Of a DNA stretch of 64,000 nt, positions 12,890 to 23,879 are shown piece by piece. Under the pieces are notes generated by a model. It was not told the origin of the DNA. It saw nothing but the letters and a program-made list of their open reading frames with translations, and did no database searches. Position numbers and translations under genes: made by a program. Source of the DNA: Hofstenia miamia (Eukaryota > Xenacoelomorpha > Acoela > Hofsteniidae). The number at the start of each line of letters is the position of its first letter. The stretch's first letter is position 1. The stretch covers positions 63,654 through 127,653 of the forward strand of contig CABFPE010000251.1 in the NCBI GenBank assembly GCA_900660155.1, written 5' to 3'.

Positions 12890-13380
12890 ACATGTTTATT
12901 ATCCTTTTTGACTATTTGTACAATTTTATATAGTGCAGTTTTGATATTAATTATATTGGTAAATAGTTTGACAAAAAGCAAAGAAACAATCTCACATATG
13001 CTAATTAATGCTGATGCTGCATAAATATCAGCAGACAAGAAAGAGCAGGAAAATTGTCAACAACGTCAACTAACAGGTACTTGCTGATTGTTTGATTGTC
13101 TACAAAAATTTTATATAAATATGCAGTAATAGATGCAAATGTGATGAATGAATTTTACTTGATTTATGTTATTTTGTCAGATTTATTTAAGAATGTTAAT
13201 GGAAAGCTAAATGTTCAAGCATGGGAGTAGTTTTCCAGCAGTCCCCAAATCCGGCTAAAGGTATTTTGGAGCAGCTGCATGATCCAGCCCTTCACAAGTG
13301 CGGTGCAGCCAGTAGCTGAGACTTCCAATGTGCTTTTAGGTTATGTTTACAAGTAGGGGTTTTTATCTGTTATAGCTTTC
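12890..13380 (+). repeat. Dispersed repeat family R1, copy B
   Basis: Aligns with copy A: GTTTGACAAAAAGC near 12,967, GGAAAGCTAAATGTTCAAGC near 13,200, then GAGTAGTTTTCC and a TTGGAGCAGCTGCATGAT segment, ending near the GTAGGGGTTTTTATCTGTTA block. Diverged by roughly a fifth from copy A by eye. Confidence 0.6.
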
Positions 13381-13407
13381 CCTTCCTGCCTAACCGCAGA
13401 ACCATGG

Positions 13408-13433
13408 AGTTCTGCTATTATAATAGCAGAACT
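13408..13433. repeat. Perfect 26-bp palindrome
   Basis: The sequence is its own reverse complement with no loop: AGTTCTGCTATTA followed by its exact inverse. It lies just after repeat copy B and before the Penelope-like remnant. It may be a transposon end, a cruciform or a chance hairpin. Confidence 0.9.
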
Positions 13434-13568
13434 AAAATATGAATGCTGATGTAAGCAGCTGAACATGCAGGAACTTGGAGATGAGAGCGAGCATCGATCT
13501 TGTACACATCTAGCAGGAGTTTGTGGTATTTCCTCGTTGATTGCTCTGCTCTCTCTAAGTGCTGATGC

Positions 13569-13571
<3 letters not shown>

Positions 13572-13602
<31 letters not shown>
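13572..13602. repeat. TA microsatellite
   Basis: About 15 TA units directly at the 3' side of the Penelope-like remnant. Confidence 0.95.
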
Positions 13603-13605
<3 letters not shown>

Positions 13606-14036
13606 TAAAAACGAACTCGTTGACATATTATATTTGTAGTACTTTCGGCTATATTATTAGCCTTCATCGGCAAGAATACACAGCAATTAAAAATAAAGTT
13701 TATATATACTGCAATTAAACGATTGATTGAATGATTGACAGGATGATCGACAGCATGGAAGAGGTGAAGTTTGATTTCGATTTGATTGTTAAGTGACGGG
13801 GGAATTTCTTTGATTGCAATTGCTTCAGCTACCTTTGAAGATGGATGACAGATTATGACTGAAAAATTAGATGAAGTGGCGGCATGGCTTTGATGATGGA
13901 GGAAGATTTCTGAACAAAGATGACCGTAGAGATGTCCTCGGATTCTGGTTTGAATATGTCTTGTAGTCTCTCCTATGTATTTAAATAAATAATTAAATGT
14001 ATTTAAATTGCTAGTGACAAGGGGTGAATATCGCAA
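13603..14036 (-). mobile_element. Penelope-like element 3' end with GIY-YIG endonuclease
   Basis: A minus-strand ORF (229 aa in all) contains KYIGETTRHIQTRIRGHLYG, the GIY-YIG nuclease signature of Penelope-like retroelements, then a histidine-rich stretch and KVAEAIAIKEIPPSLNNQIE, matching the domain's conserved E-A-x-x-I...P-x-LN-x-Q ending. Downstream, GATGAAGGCTAATAATATAG followed by CCGAAAGTACTA resembles the usual 3' untranslated motif of such elements. The reverse transcriptase is missing on the 5' side, so this is a 5'-truncated copy (usual for the class). It ends in a TA array. Confidence 0.8.
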
Positions 14037-14433
14037 ATAAACTTATAGATTAAAATGTACAATAAACAATATTTAGCATTATTAAAAAGTGTATTCGTTC
14101 TTTATTTGATTTCTTGTGTAAAACATGATGAAACTGTTTCCCAACCATTTTAAATGTTAACGCACTTCAAACATATTTTTACATCTTTCAATCATGATAA
14201 AATTTTTGCTGCTTAGGAATAAGGTGATGAAACGGATGGGACAATTTTGTTATATCTGACCAAAGTTTAAGGCAACTATCAGACCTTCGGTTTTCAAGAG
14301 TGTCAGTTTTTAGTGTTATGCATGAATCGTTGTAGGAGGTATTAGCAGAAAAATGCTAACTTTTTTACACTTTCTAATTCGAGTGACTGTGATTTGGTAA
14401 GGTGTGTGTGTGCCAAACAGGTGCACAGTCATT

Positions 14434-14790
14434 CTACACAGACCTGATCAATGATTTATATATGCCAAAAATTTCAGTATGTGGGATACCACTTCGCTGC
14501 AGGAGTTTGAGAAAATGTAGTCTCTTTGAGGCTTTCTTCATGAGGTAATTTGTGTTATTGGTCCATTTGAGATCTGATTGTAACACAAATCTCAATAGTT
14601 TTTCCGAATGCGTACGCTGCAAGCAAATTTTGCGGTCTGTTGTTCCAGTAGAGTAAGGATCTTTCAAAAATTTTGATGCATGTTAATGAGACATGTTTAG
14701 TGAAAATGAATAAAGTAACTGTCCCCATCTGGTGTGTTTGCAAGTATTTTTGTTGATTGTGTGTAAACGCCTAAATGTTTTCGTCCAGAA
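14434..14790 (-). mobile_element. LINE (CR1-like) reverse transcriptase C-terminal fragment
   Basis: The minus strand encodes SDLKWTNNTNYLMKKASKRL and then HFLKLLQRSGIPHTEIFGIY. This is the conserved thumb/C-terminal block of CR1/Rex-type LINEs (S-DLKWN-HI-YL-KKASKRL-FL-LKR-GIP...). Only this block is recognisable; a second frame carries a shifted upstream piece. Dead fragment. Confidence 0.75.
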
Positions 14791-14858
14791 TATGTCATTT
14801 GCAAGGACCTCTGTACTGTAATTGCAGGATTTTTGTATTTGAAAATTTTTTCTCATCG

Positions 14859-14917
<59 letters not shown>

Positions 14918-14932
14918 ATATATTTATTTATT
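14859..14932. repeat. TA-rich microsatellite
   Basis: TA array interrupted by TTTATA units. The long YIYIYI ORF over it is an artefact of the repeat. Confidence 0.95.
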
Positions 14933-15019
14933 TCCCTAAAATTGTGGAATATTTTCTAAATATTCTTGATATCCTCTGTAATCAGTATTTGCATACAAAT
15001 TATTGGAATTTTTTTTCAA

Positions 15020-16680
15020 ACATGCCATACTGTATATCATGTGGAGAAAAACAGTCAACATTGAGGAACGTAAGTTGTAATGCTAAGTGTTCCAAATGCA
15101 AAAATAAGAAATAAATTCTCAATATGCCACAAAATTATCTAATCCACACAAAGCAAAATCGATGCTCAATATGCAAGCAATTTTTCATGCACAGGAGTTC
15201 TTAGCCCAGTACTTGAATATATTAATGGCAAAGGCAAATACACAGTAATATATCCTGGAACTATCAAAGCTGCTCAGCAACAACCCTAACTGTGATTGAG
15301 GAGGACATCTCTCACGTTAGTGAATATGTTGCTACTGCTATCAGTGAAATAAGAAATACTTTAATATTGTATGAAATTCCTCTTTGAATAAACCTCAAAG
15401 GAATAATTTTGGCATTACACATAGAGCTGAAATACAAGTAAGGGGAATCTCTAAAAGTGAAAAGGAATCAGCTGGTGAATGTCTAGTGAAGAAAAGAAAA
15501 TTTTTTCTAATCTTTTTCAAAGTACATGTATATGGTGTGATTTTGATGAAAGCCAATGATCAGATAGAACGCATTTAGGTGAGTATAATAGAAGTAAAAA
15601 GCGGTTTTTACTCGTAAGGCTCAAAGAAGCAATCAATGCAAAAAACATTTTAACCTATGTAAGTATAAGGCTAAGACATGTAATCAAACAAATATGAACA
15701 AGACAATGAAAATGCGCCTTTGAGAAAACGAAGAGAAATGTTATGAAGTAAACAATTTGAATCAAAAGACCTCAGAATAATAAAATTTCGGCTTCATCAA
15801 ATGAAAATAATCAATGGATAAATATACAACAGAAAATGGACCATTATTAGCATGTTACTCTTTACCGTCACTCTGTTCATTTAACATTAATAGTATACAA
15901 AGCAAATTCATTAAATTGGAATACTATATTCAGAGAAACAGATTTTCTGCTGTGAAAATTCATGAAACAAAATTGTTGTCGAAAATTCAAAGCGAAGCTA
16001 TTCAAATTGAAAACTATTATCTGTTCAGACAGGACAGAAAATTTCAATAAAGTTAGTGGAAGACGATTTATAGCATATGTAGAAAAAATTCTGGTCTATT
16101 CATAAACCAAAAATTAATCTCAAAATCTCTATGAAGGATATCAAATTACTTGGTATAGTATATAGATCAAAATTCTTGCCAACATATACTTCAGTTATTA
16201 CATTAAACATTTATTTGCCTCCATAGCCAAAACAAAGTGAACACAGAAAGAATAACTAAGAAAACATTGAACTGCTGAATAGGACAGCATAAACGAGCTT
16301 TTATAATTGAACTGGGCGAAGCCAATCGAAAACATATCAATTGTCTAGATATTTTTAGGTACAAAATATGGTTGGTCAGTATACATTTATTAAATGTGGC
16401 ATACTTATCTAATGGAGATCTTTACAGGATAAATTATGAGCCACCTATAGGTAAACATAGTGTGATGTATCAGACTATACATGTAATTCCAAAGATAGGC
16501 TCAAGAACAAAGTTTCCAAATATATACAAAGGAAGCAATCCGGATTCTAGCTATGATCAACAAGAAGTAAAAAGTAAGCTGCATAACCTGAGAAGGCATA
16601 ATAACAGATAGCACTATCAATGATGCAGTTGAAATAATTGATAAAAAATCTTGCAAATCTAACTGAAGAATTGTGTCTAT
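15020..16680 (+). mobile_element. LINE remnant: ORF1-like and endonuclease pieces
   Basis: 15,020-15,110 encodes MPYCISCGEKQS and later CSKCKNKK, a small Cys-rich motif. 15,420-15,480 encodes EIQVRGISKSEKESAGECL, which resembles LINE ORF1 proteins. 15,860-16,040 encodes CSFNINSIQSKFIKLEYYIQ and then KIHETKL, the start of an apurinic-type LINE endonuclease (N-x-N-x-I-x-S-K...ETKL). Order and orientation agree with one LINE, but frames are interrupted throughout. The right end runs into the low-quality stretch before the gap. Confidence 0.65.
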
Positions 16681-16689
16681 CATAAATGA

Positions 16690-17821
16690 AAAAAGAGCGA
16701 AAGGAAAATTTATTTAAAAAAAAAACCAAAAAACAAAAGGGCTATCGAGCATACCCCTATGGGGATCCCAAAAATTTTAAAAAGAGCTCGGGCCCGTATT
16801 TTCAAAAAACTCTAAAAAAAAAGAAAAAGGGGGGAGTTTCTCCCGTGCCCAAAAAATGTGAAAAAAAGTGACTTTTGAAAAATTTTGTCTGCTAAAAAAC
16901 CAATTCTGTGACACCCAAAAATTCACGAAAATTTGACAAAATTTTCACAAAAAAAGGGAAGCACATTTTTCAAAAACCCGTTTTCATACAAAGAAAATTT
17001 CGGGAACCCAAAAACCCCGCTATATTTTATGCAAAACATTTTGTAGTGCCCAAAATCAAAAAACCTGTTTTTTTTGGGGAAAGTTTTTTTATTTTAGAGG
17101 GGCCCTTAAAAAAATCTTTCAAAAAAAAACTTTTAAAATCAGTGGGCAAAAATTTAACCGGGTATCTCAGTGGGTTTAATATTTAAAAAAAAAATGGGCA
17201 CAGCAAAAACAAATTTGGGAAAAAAAAAACTCATAGAAAAATTCACTCACTGTTTGTGTACAAAAAAGGTGACCCAAGAGTGGGCCACCCTTTACAGACC
17301 CAAATAAAGGGTGAAAATTTTAAAACCCAAAGGGGAAAATCAGATATAGCAAAAAGCAAAATTAAGGGAGAAAACATGAAAAAAACCCAAAAGAAAACTT
17401 TTAAAAAAATTTAAAAGCTATAGAAAAAACACATAAAATTTAAAAAAAATTTTATGAAAATTTAAAAAAAAAAAAAAAAAAAATTTAAAATTTAAACTTT
17501 TTTTAAAATTTTTGGAATTTTATAGACAAAAAACATTTTTGGGGTACACAAAAAAAAAAAATTTTGAAAAAAAACAAACTCAAAATTTGAAAATTTGGAT
17601 TTCTGTGAAAAAATTTAGATAAAATATTTAAAAACTAGCTTTTTTAAAATATAAAACCCAAGTATCTTTTTGCATCTGAAATATAGGGTTCCGGGAATTC
17701 ATAAATTCAGCGAAAAAAATGAGAAAAGGAAATTGAATTTTTTTCAAAAATTTACCGAAAAATTCAAAATTGAAGATAATTTCGATAATTTATTTCCTTC
17801 CCTCTCTCTCTCTTTTTTTAT
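16690..17821. other. Probable low-quality contig edge
   Basis: The sequence is full of lengthened A, T, G and C runs (AAAAAAAA, GGGGG, TTTTTT, CCC) at a density not seen elsewhere, and stops at the gap. This looks like decayed base calling at the end of a contig rather than real DNA. ORFs here, rich in K, F and P, should not be used. Confidence 0.75.
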
Positions 17822-18478
17822 NNNNNNNNNNNNNNNNNNNNNNNNNNNNNNNNNNNNNNNNNNNNNNNNNNNNNNNNNNNNNNNNNNNNNNNNNNNNNNN
17901 NNNNNNNNNNNNNNNNNNNNNNNNNNNNNNNNNNNNNNNNNNNNNNNNNNNNNNNNNNNNNNNNNNNNNNNNNNNNNNNNNNNNNNNNNNNNNNNNNNNN
18001 NNNNNNNNNNNNNNNNNNNNNNNNNNNNNNNNNNNNNNNNNNNNNNNNNNNNNNNNNNNNNNNNNNNNNNNNNNNNNNNNNNNNNNNNNNNNNNNNNNNN
18101 NNNNNNNNNNNNNNNNNNNNNNNNNNNNNNNNNNNNNNNNNNNNNNNNNNNNNNNNNNNNNNNNNNNNNNNNNNNNNNNNNNNNNNNNNNNNNNNNNNNN
18201 NNNNNNNNNNNNNNNNNNNNNNNNNNNNNNNNNNNNNNNNNNNNNNNNNNNNNNNNNNNNNNNNNNNNNNNNNNNNNNNNNNNNNNNNNNNNNNNNNNNN
18301 NNNNNNNNNNNNNNNNNNNNNNNNNNNNNNNNNNNNNNNNNNNNNNNNNNNNNNNNNNNNNNNNNNNNNNNNNNNNNNNNNNNNNNNNNNNNNNNNNNNN
18401 NNNNNNNNNNNNNNNNNNNNNNNNNNNNNNNNNNNNNNNNNNNNNNNNNNNNNNNNNNNNNNNNNNNNNNNNNNNNNN
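17822..18478. other. Assembly gap (N run, 657 bases)
   Basis: Unbroken Ns. The right side resumes inside a TA microsatellite (18,479-18,509), which probably caused the break. Confidence 1.

Positions 18479-18509
<31 letters not shown>
18479..18509. repeat. TA microsatellite at gap edge
   Basis: About 15 TA units immediately after the gap. Confidence 0.95.
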
Positions 18510-18511
<2 letters not shown>

Positions 18512-18791
18512 CAGAATTCACTAAATTATCATTCCATTCCAATTTAAAACAGTTTGCTGTCAGAAGTTGATAATGATATAAAAAAATGTCAGATAAGTGT
18601 TGGACCTACGAAATCTTTACAAAGTATATATTTTGATGAAATTATTGCTGTTTATTGAACAACTAATTTTCATCTGTTTACGAATAATTTGATGAAATTT
18701 TATTTTTTTGAGGTAATAACTCACAATGAAATTCAAATTTACTTAGACATGGGAACATGGTTTGTAAGGCATTAAATAAAATGACTCCTAA

Positions 18792-18916
18792 GGCTACAGT
18801 TAGACAATGTGATCTGTCACATTTTGGTAAAACGCATGTCTAACCACCGAGATAATTAGCGATGGAACGTGATTTTGTCACTTTTCTTGCTACCAATCAT
18901 GTAGTCTACCGTGGCC
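18792..18916. mobile_element. Foldback MITE, family H1, degenerate copy
   Basis: Starts GGCTACAGTTAGACAATGTG and ends TAGTCTACCGTGGCC. The inside has GTCTAACCACC and GAGATAATTAGCGATG, as in the better copy at 27,280-27,504. The flanks are TAA and TTA, so a target duplication is no longer exact. About half the length of the other copy. Confidence 0.75.
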
Positions 18917-19088
18917 TTACAAATCAGTATGCATGAAATACCAACTGATTCGCATTATGGTTAAACTTAGTTGAAATAAAATATTTTTTATATAAGAATC
19001 GAATTTGAAAAATTATTTTATATATGTAAGTTTGCAACTCAAACAGTATTTTGCCTAAACTTTGAACCCTATTTGAAAGGGTTATATT

Positions 19089-19290
19089 TTGGAATCTTTA
19101 TCCTATTATAAAAAATTCATTATCAACCCAAGAGTGAAAACGTTTACTAATATCAATAGAATTATAAAGAGCTTTGCTGCTAACTCTTTTTTCATGAAAG
19201 CAGCGGAGATCTTTAATGAAATGCCCTTGCATTTGCGATCATCTACAATTTCTAATAAAGTAATACGCTAATATTTCCTAAATGAAAGTG
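19089..19290 (+). mobile_element. LINE reverse transcriptase C-terminal fragment
   Basis: The plus strand encodes NPRVKTFTNINRIIKSFAAN and then SFFMKAAEIFNEMPLHLRSS. The pattern IIKSF-AN-F...A-x-x-x-FN-x-(L/M)P-x-x-(I/L)R matches the extreme C-terminus of CR1/jockey-like LINEs. No catalytic part is present. Confidence 0.6.
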
Positions 19291-19983
19291 GAATAACGAA
19301 AAGTTATTCATCCAGCTTTAAAGTACATTAGCTAATAAACAATCATATGGTGCTTATCAGTACTGTTCTGTAGTACATATTTGATGATTAATAAATCATT
19401 TTAAACAGCAGTAGTTAAAATATAGTATAGATGTACTTCATCCACACACAATGAACACTTGATGAAACAAGTGTCTATAAACCACAAATTGAAAAAATTA
19501 ACAATCCTAACATACCTGTCTGAACATTGAAACATTTTGCTTTGATAGCTGCAAGAATTGTAGTCAAATGATGTTAATTAAGTATGACAAACACGTCTTA
19601 AAATCAATGATTCCATGAATTTCAAACGGCTTTTAATAGATTTATACAGAGAGTAACTTTACCAATTTGCAATGAGGAATTTCTTTAAATCAATTTCACT
19701 TCTTTGTTTGAAAATTTCTTTAAATTTCTTTGTATTGTTACGAAGCCAATGCTTTGGTTTAAAATTTAAGATTAGCAGCATAAATATCACCAACTGTCGA
19801 TTTGAAGAGTTTTTACTACCTTATTTTTGTATTTTGCGATAGAAATCTCCAGTGCTGTTAAAATGAGACACACTGCATAGGAATATTGCATTGCACGCCA
19901 AATTACATTTTGCTAAGCATTGCGATATAACCTATTAACAGAAAAACAAACTTTTAAATTACCGATTTCTTGTGTACTTACAC

Positions 19984-20906
19984 TTTCCAAATTCCTTTAA
20001 TTGGATAATCATTTTTTGAACTTAGTTACATTGGATTACATGTTTGAATACTTCCGTTTAAATAATTAAAACTATTATGGCGAGTTTAATGTTAAGCATT
20101 TAAAGTTCTCTACATCCCCTATCAAAAACGCCTAATGTCTGCGGAGCAGAAATAATCTAAATGAAAAACCTTTCTAGTTTTAATCATTACACGAAATATT
20201 TCTTGCTACGAAATATTTCTATCGCGCGATGGCATACGGAAATTTATTTCGCTTGCTATCTTAATACATGGCATAAAAAATATTTTAGCGACTGCTTTAA
20301 ATTGGCCCGCATTTTCATGCAGTAGCGAAATCTTTTTGCATTGTGAAGCACTACGAATTGTAGATCTGCTTTTCTTTTAAGGTAATGTTTATTAGATTTT
20401 TGGGCCATTTGCATTTTATTCGCCCATATTTTTCTTGAAAATGCATATATTCCATGCATTTTCAAGAAAAATATGGGCGAATAAATGCAAATTGCCCCAA
20501 AATCTAACAAAAATTTCATTGGAAAAAAGGCAGCAATACAATGCGTACTGCTTCACGATGCAGAAAGATTTCACGAGGTTATAAAAATGCATTCCAATTT
20601 AGAGCAATTGCTAAACATATTTTATATACCATGTATTAAGATATCAAGCAAAACAATTTTCGTACGCCATCGCGCGATAGAAAAATTTCGTAGCAAGAAA
20701 TATTTTGTGTAAAATGATTAAAATTATAGAAAGGTTCTCCATTTAGATTATTTCTGCTCCGCAGACATTAGGAGTTATTTTGATAGGGGATGTAGAGAAC
20801 TTTAAATGCTTAACGTTAAACTCGAGGAAATAGTTTTAATTAGTTAAACGGAAATATTTAAACATGTGAACCAATGTAACTAAGTTCAAAAAAAGGAATT
20901 TGCAAA
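19984..20906. repeat. Long foldback palindrome, arms about 450 bp
   Basis: The left arm (19,984-20,446) and the right arm (20,454-20,906) are inverted copies. They meet at a near-central hairpin with a perfect stem of about 26 bp around a 7-base loop (20,447-20,453). Outer anchors are CTACATCCCCTATCAAAA (left) and TTTTGATAGGGGATGTAG (right), and TTGAACTTAGTTACATTGG against CCAATGTAACTAAGTTCAA. The arms differ by perhaps 15-20 percent. Each arm holds an outward-reading ORF with matching residues (QKSNKHYL...LH-AKRF against PKSNKNFI...LH-AERF). No flanking duplication was found. Confidence 0.9.
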
Positions 20907-21281
20907 CTGCAAATACACAGTTAGCACTGAAACTTGTAAAAAAGATTTTTTGAAATTTTCAAAATTATTCCTATCTGAAGCAAGAAAAAAATTTATGCAA
21001 ATGTATATGCACATATATATTTTTTTATCGATAATTCTTTCAAATTTTTAAAAATATACTAGATCATTATATTATATTTCCATTAGTTAATTTAAAATTT
21101 TAAGCAACTATCACCCAAATGTTTCTTTTATATACTTAAATGAAGAAATCCTTAAAAATTTTTGACAAATTTTGTAACAATTTAGACATTATAAAAATAA
21201 AAATTACAAAAATGCATACGCAATGCTGGTGATGGGTTCACTTCTGATTTTAATTCTGACAATTTATTGGAGAAGTAGCTG

Positions 21282-21965
21282 CTAGTTAAATCTTAGCTTG
21301 AGACACTGTTGTTTGAAATACTCATAGTTTTTGGAAATTTTTACAAGTTTTATGTGTTTCCATCTTATAAAAAGAGCGGATTCATTTATGTTTGCATCAA
21401 AATATTGACAGAAGATATTTCCACTCTCGTGAAGGCAAATCTTCTGAGATGATAAACTAATCCAACGATCTATTTTTCGGCATTTTTTGTCGTTCTTTGT
21501 GTAGACCTTATGAAGTTCTGTAACTCTGTCCCCAATTATAGTTCGGATTGCCCCAGTAACATTAAAAAATGACGAAGAAAGTTTAACGATCCAGCAAACT
21601 TTGTATTCACCAGGAGGTACAGAGAGATAAGTGTGGTGAAGCCTTCCAGCAATGTTCTTATCTACTCCAAAACCCAAAGAAATGAAGTCTTTATGTTTCA
21701 ATTGGAATGGGCTGTATATTGATATCATCACATATTTGGGCCTATCATCATAAAAATGTCTTAAGCTGTTGGAATGAGCTTTAATTAATGTGGTCATATT
21801 AGGGTTTTCTACAATTTGTTTATATCGCAAGGTCAATTCTTTAGACCATGAAATAGTTGTGTAAAATTGTTTGCATGTTTGACCAAGTGAACATAAGTCT
21901 ATTGCTTCACATTTTTCATAAATCAGCAGATGAACATCATATGGCAGATCTTGAAGTAATATGCC
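21282..21965 (-). CDS. F-box protein, last exon
   Basis: Open frame of 227 codons plus stop. At its 5' side a splice acceptor (TTTTTAG, intron AG at 21,967-21,966) precedes ILLQDLPYDVHLLIYEKCEA, followed by IDLCSLGQTCKQFYTTISWS. The LP-x-D-(V)...I-x-x-x-x-x-x-x-DL-x-SL-x-x-TCK-x-F pattern is an F-box, the SKP1-binding part of SCF ubiquitin ligases. The following 160 residues contain YLSVPPGEYKVCWIVKL and end ...FIRWKHIKLVKIS, which resembles the PP2/FBA-like ligand domains that follow F-boxes in many animals and plants; that second match is weaker. The start codon must lie in an upstream exon (above 21,970) that I could not find. The exon is intact and probably a real host gene, whose substrate is unknown. 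Confidence 0.65.
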   Translation of the reverse strand, partial: GILLQDLPYDVHLLIYEKCEAIDLCSLGQTCKQFYTTISWSKELTLRYKQIVENPNMTTLIKAHSNSLRHFYDDRPKYVMISIYSPFQLKHKDFISLGFGVDKNIAGRLHHTYLSVPPGEYKVCWIVKLSSSFFNVTGAIRTIIGDRVTELHKVYTKNDKKCRKIDRWISLSSQKICLHESGNIFCQYFDANINESALFIRWKHIKLVKISKNYEYFKQQCLKLRFN

Positions 21966-22742
21966 CTAAAAATTCATTGATTACACGCGATTCAGTTTAA
22001 GGTCAATGCTGAAAATAATGTTTGATAAAATTACATTCATTACGGAAAGTATTGTGTGGAATTCTAATGACGTACAAATCAACTGTAAATATTGACAATT
22101 GTCTGTAATTGATGAAACATTAGAAGTCTCCGAGATCCCATGATATTTTATTAAATTTAATTATTTTAAATTTTTCCAATCATTTAATAATATTTGCATA
22201 AAGGTAAAATACTCTTAAAATGCATTCGGTATTCTTACATACAAAAACGATATCCTTATCCATAAAAATAATTTAGCATTCCAATATTCAGAAAACTTTC
22301 TAGTACGATACGGAAGCCCTAAAGTTTAGGATATCATAAATAACTAAGTAAATCTTTCGCTATAATGTTACTATTAAATATTTATATTTGAATAGTATTG
22401 TTTGTAGCAAGCAAGTAGATAAAGATATAAAGTTTTGGATTTCTTTCAAGAAATTTAAAATGCTAGTCCATAATAAGACGAAATTTTGAACATCAATGCG
22501 ATTCAATGCAATACTAATTACATTTATTCCCTATACAAAATGTATTTATAATATAGAAGTAAAAAACCATTTTTGCAAAGGGAATTTCTACCTGCTGAAA
22601 ATACAAAATAACAAAGTATCAGAAAATTTATGTTAAATATTTTGTTATTAATTTTTAACTTATAAAAATTTATCAAAAAGAGCAACTGATCCCTTTTTTC
22701 AGGCTTATTTATATAAATATATATATATATGTGTGTGTTAGG

Positions 22743-22960
22743 GTGATTTATTTTACACCTATTTATTCCGATAGAGTTCTTTTTTAAAGTAATTGTGCAG
22801 CTATATGACTGCATCAAAATGCGCAAGTTTAACCAATGTTCGGTAATATTTAAATGCACCCTATCGCGTTTTGTGATTTTGCCTCAAAATTGTAAAAAAA
22901 ACACCAAATTTTACATTTCAATATCACTTTTTGAGGCAGACAGCCACTAAAACTCAGAAA
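22743..22960 (+). repeat. Dispersed repeat family R2, copy 1
   Basis: Begins GGGTGATTTATTTTACACCT and contains TTGTGCAGCTATATGACTGC and AAAATGCGCAAGTTT. It aligns with the reverse complement of 28,325-28,498. Its start abuts a TATATA/GTGTGT tract at 22,716-22,738. Confidence 0.7.
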
Positions 22961-23879
22961 ACAAGGTTAATTGTGACATTTGGGGATTTTAAGTACAAAA
23001 CAACAAATATTGCAATGCTACAATTATGAGTTGCAACCCTTCCCCCCCCTGAATTACCTGGAAAATAGTCCAATAATGTAACAAAATACACAAACAGAAT
23101 TGTTTTTCATTGACCAATATTTCCTTTGGTAGTATAAGCCAAGTGAAATACGGCCACAATTACGTAATTGTACTTTTTGAATTTGACTATAAATAGACCT
23201 TCATGCATATCTTTAAACCATATACCATAAAGCAATTTTGTAGCACATAGATGATTTTCCATTCCTTAGAAAATATTTAATTTATATTCAATGTGAACTG
23301 GAAACAAGAACCATTTTTAGCCCATATTTTCCATCATTAGTCACTTGACGTAATATTGGATATCGTTAACTCCTTTCAGCTGTATCATTGAACATTTCCA
23401 TGTACTTCACTATACTCAGCATGTATAAATAATCAGGAATTGCTTCTCATTGTTTTTGAGGTAACTTAGCCATGCACCATCACTACGTAACAACTCAAAT
23501 AGGAGCCTGGAATTTGATCAACGTAAAAAATTAAAATCCGTTTAGCATCTAAGAGATCATTTGTCTGATGCTCTTTTTTCTTGTACAAACTGCTGTCTAA
23601 TTAGGTCGTTTAAATATTTATGCTGGTTGGCTTTGACCACTCTACAATTGGTTGATGCTTACACCTATTTAGAATTCTCATTTTCTTCAATTAAAACAGG
23701 ACTGCAGTAATGACATTTTTATCGCACAGTTACCAGTTGCAATTGTGGTGATTGCAATTTTCCCATGCTTCATCTGTGATTTTAGCAGCTATGCTAATTT
23801 TTTACTCAATTGGATTTTCATTTTAGTGACCAATAATTGCACAAGAAACTTTAACGAGTGGCAGCTATTATTGAGAAAA
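22961..23879. other. Unassigned AT-rich DNA
   Basis: No supportable gene or repeat. A run of C (about 23,042) is the only low-complexity feature. Confidence 0.4.

Noticed and set aside
17670-18570. Long ORFs (250-284 codons) on both strands across the gap
   Set aside because: They consist of Ns translated as X plus TA-repeat residues.
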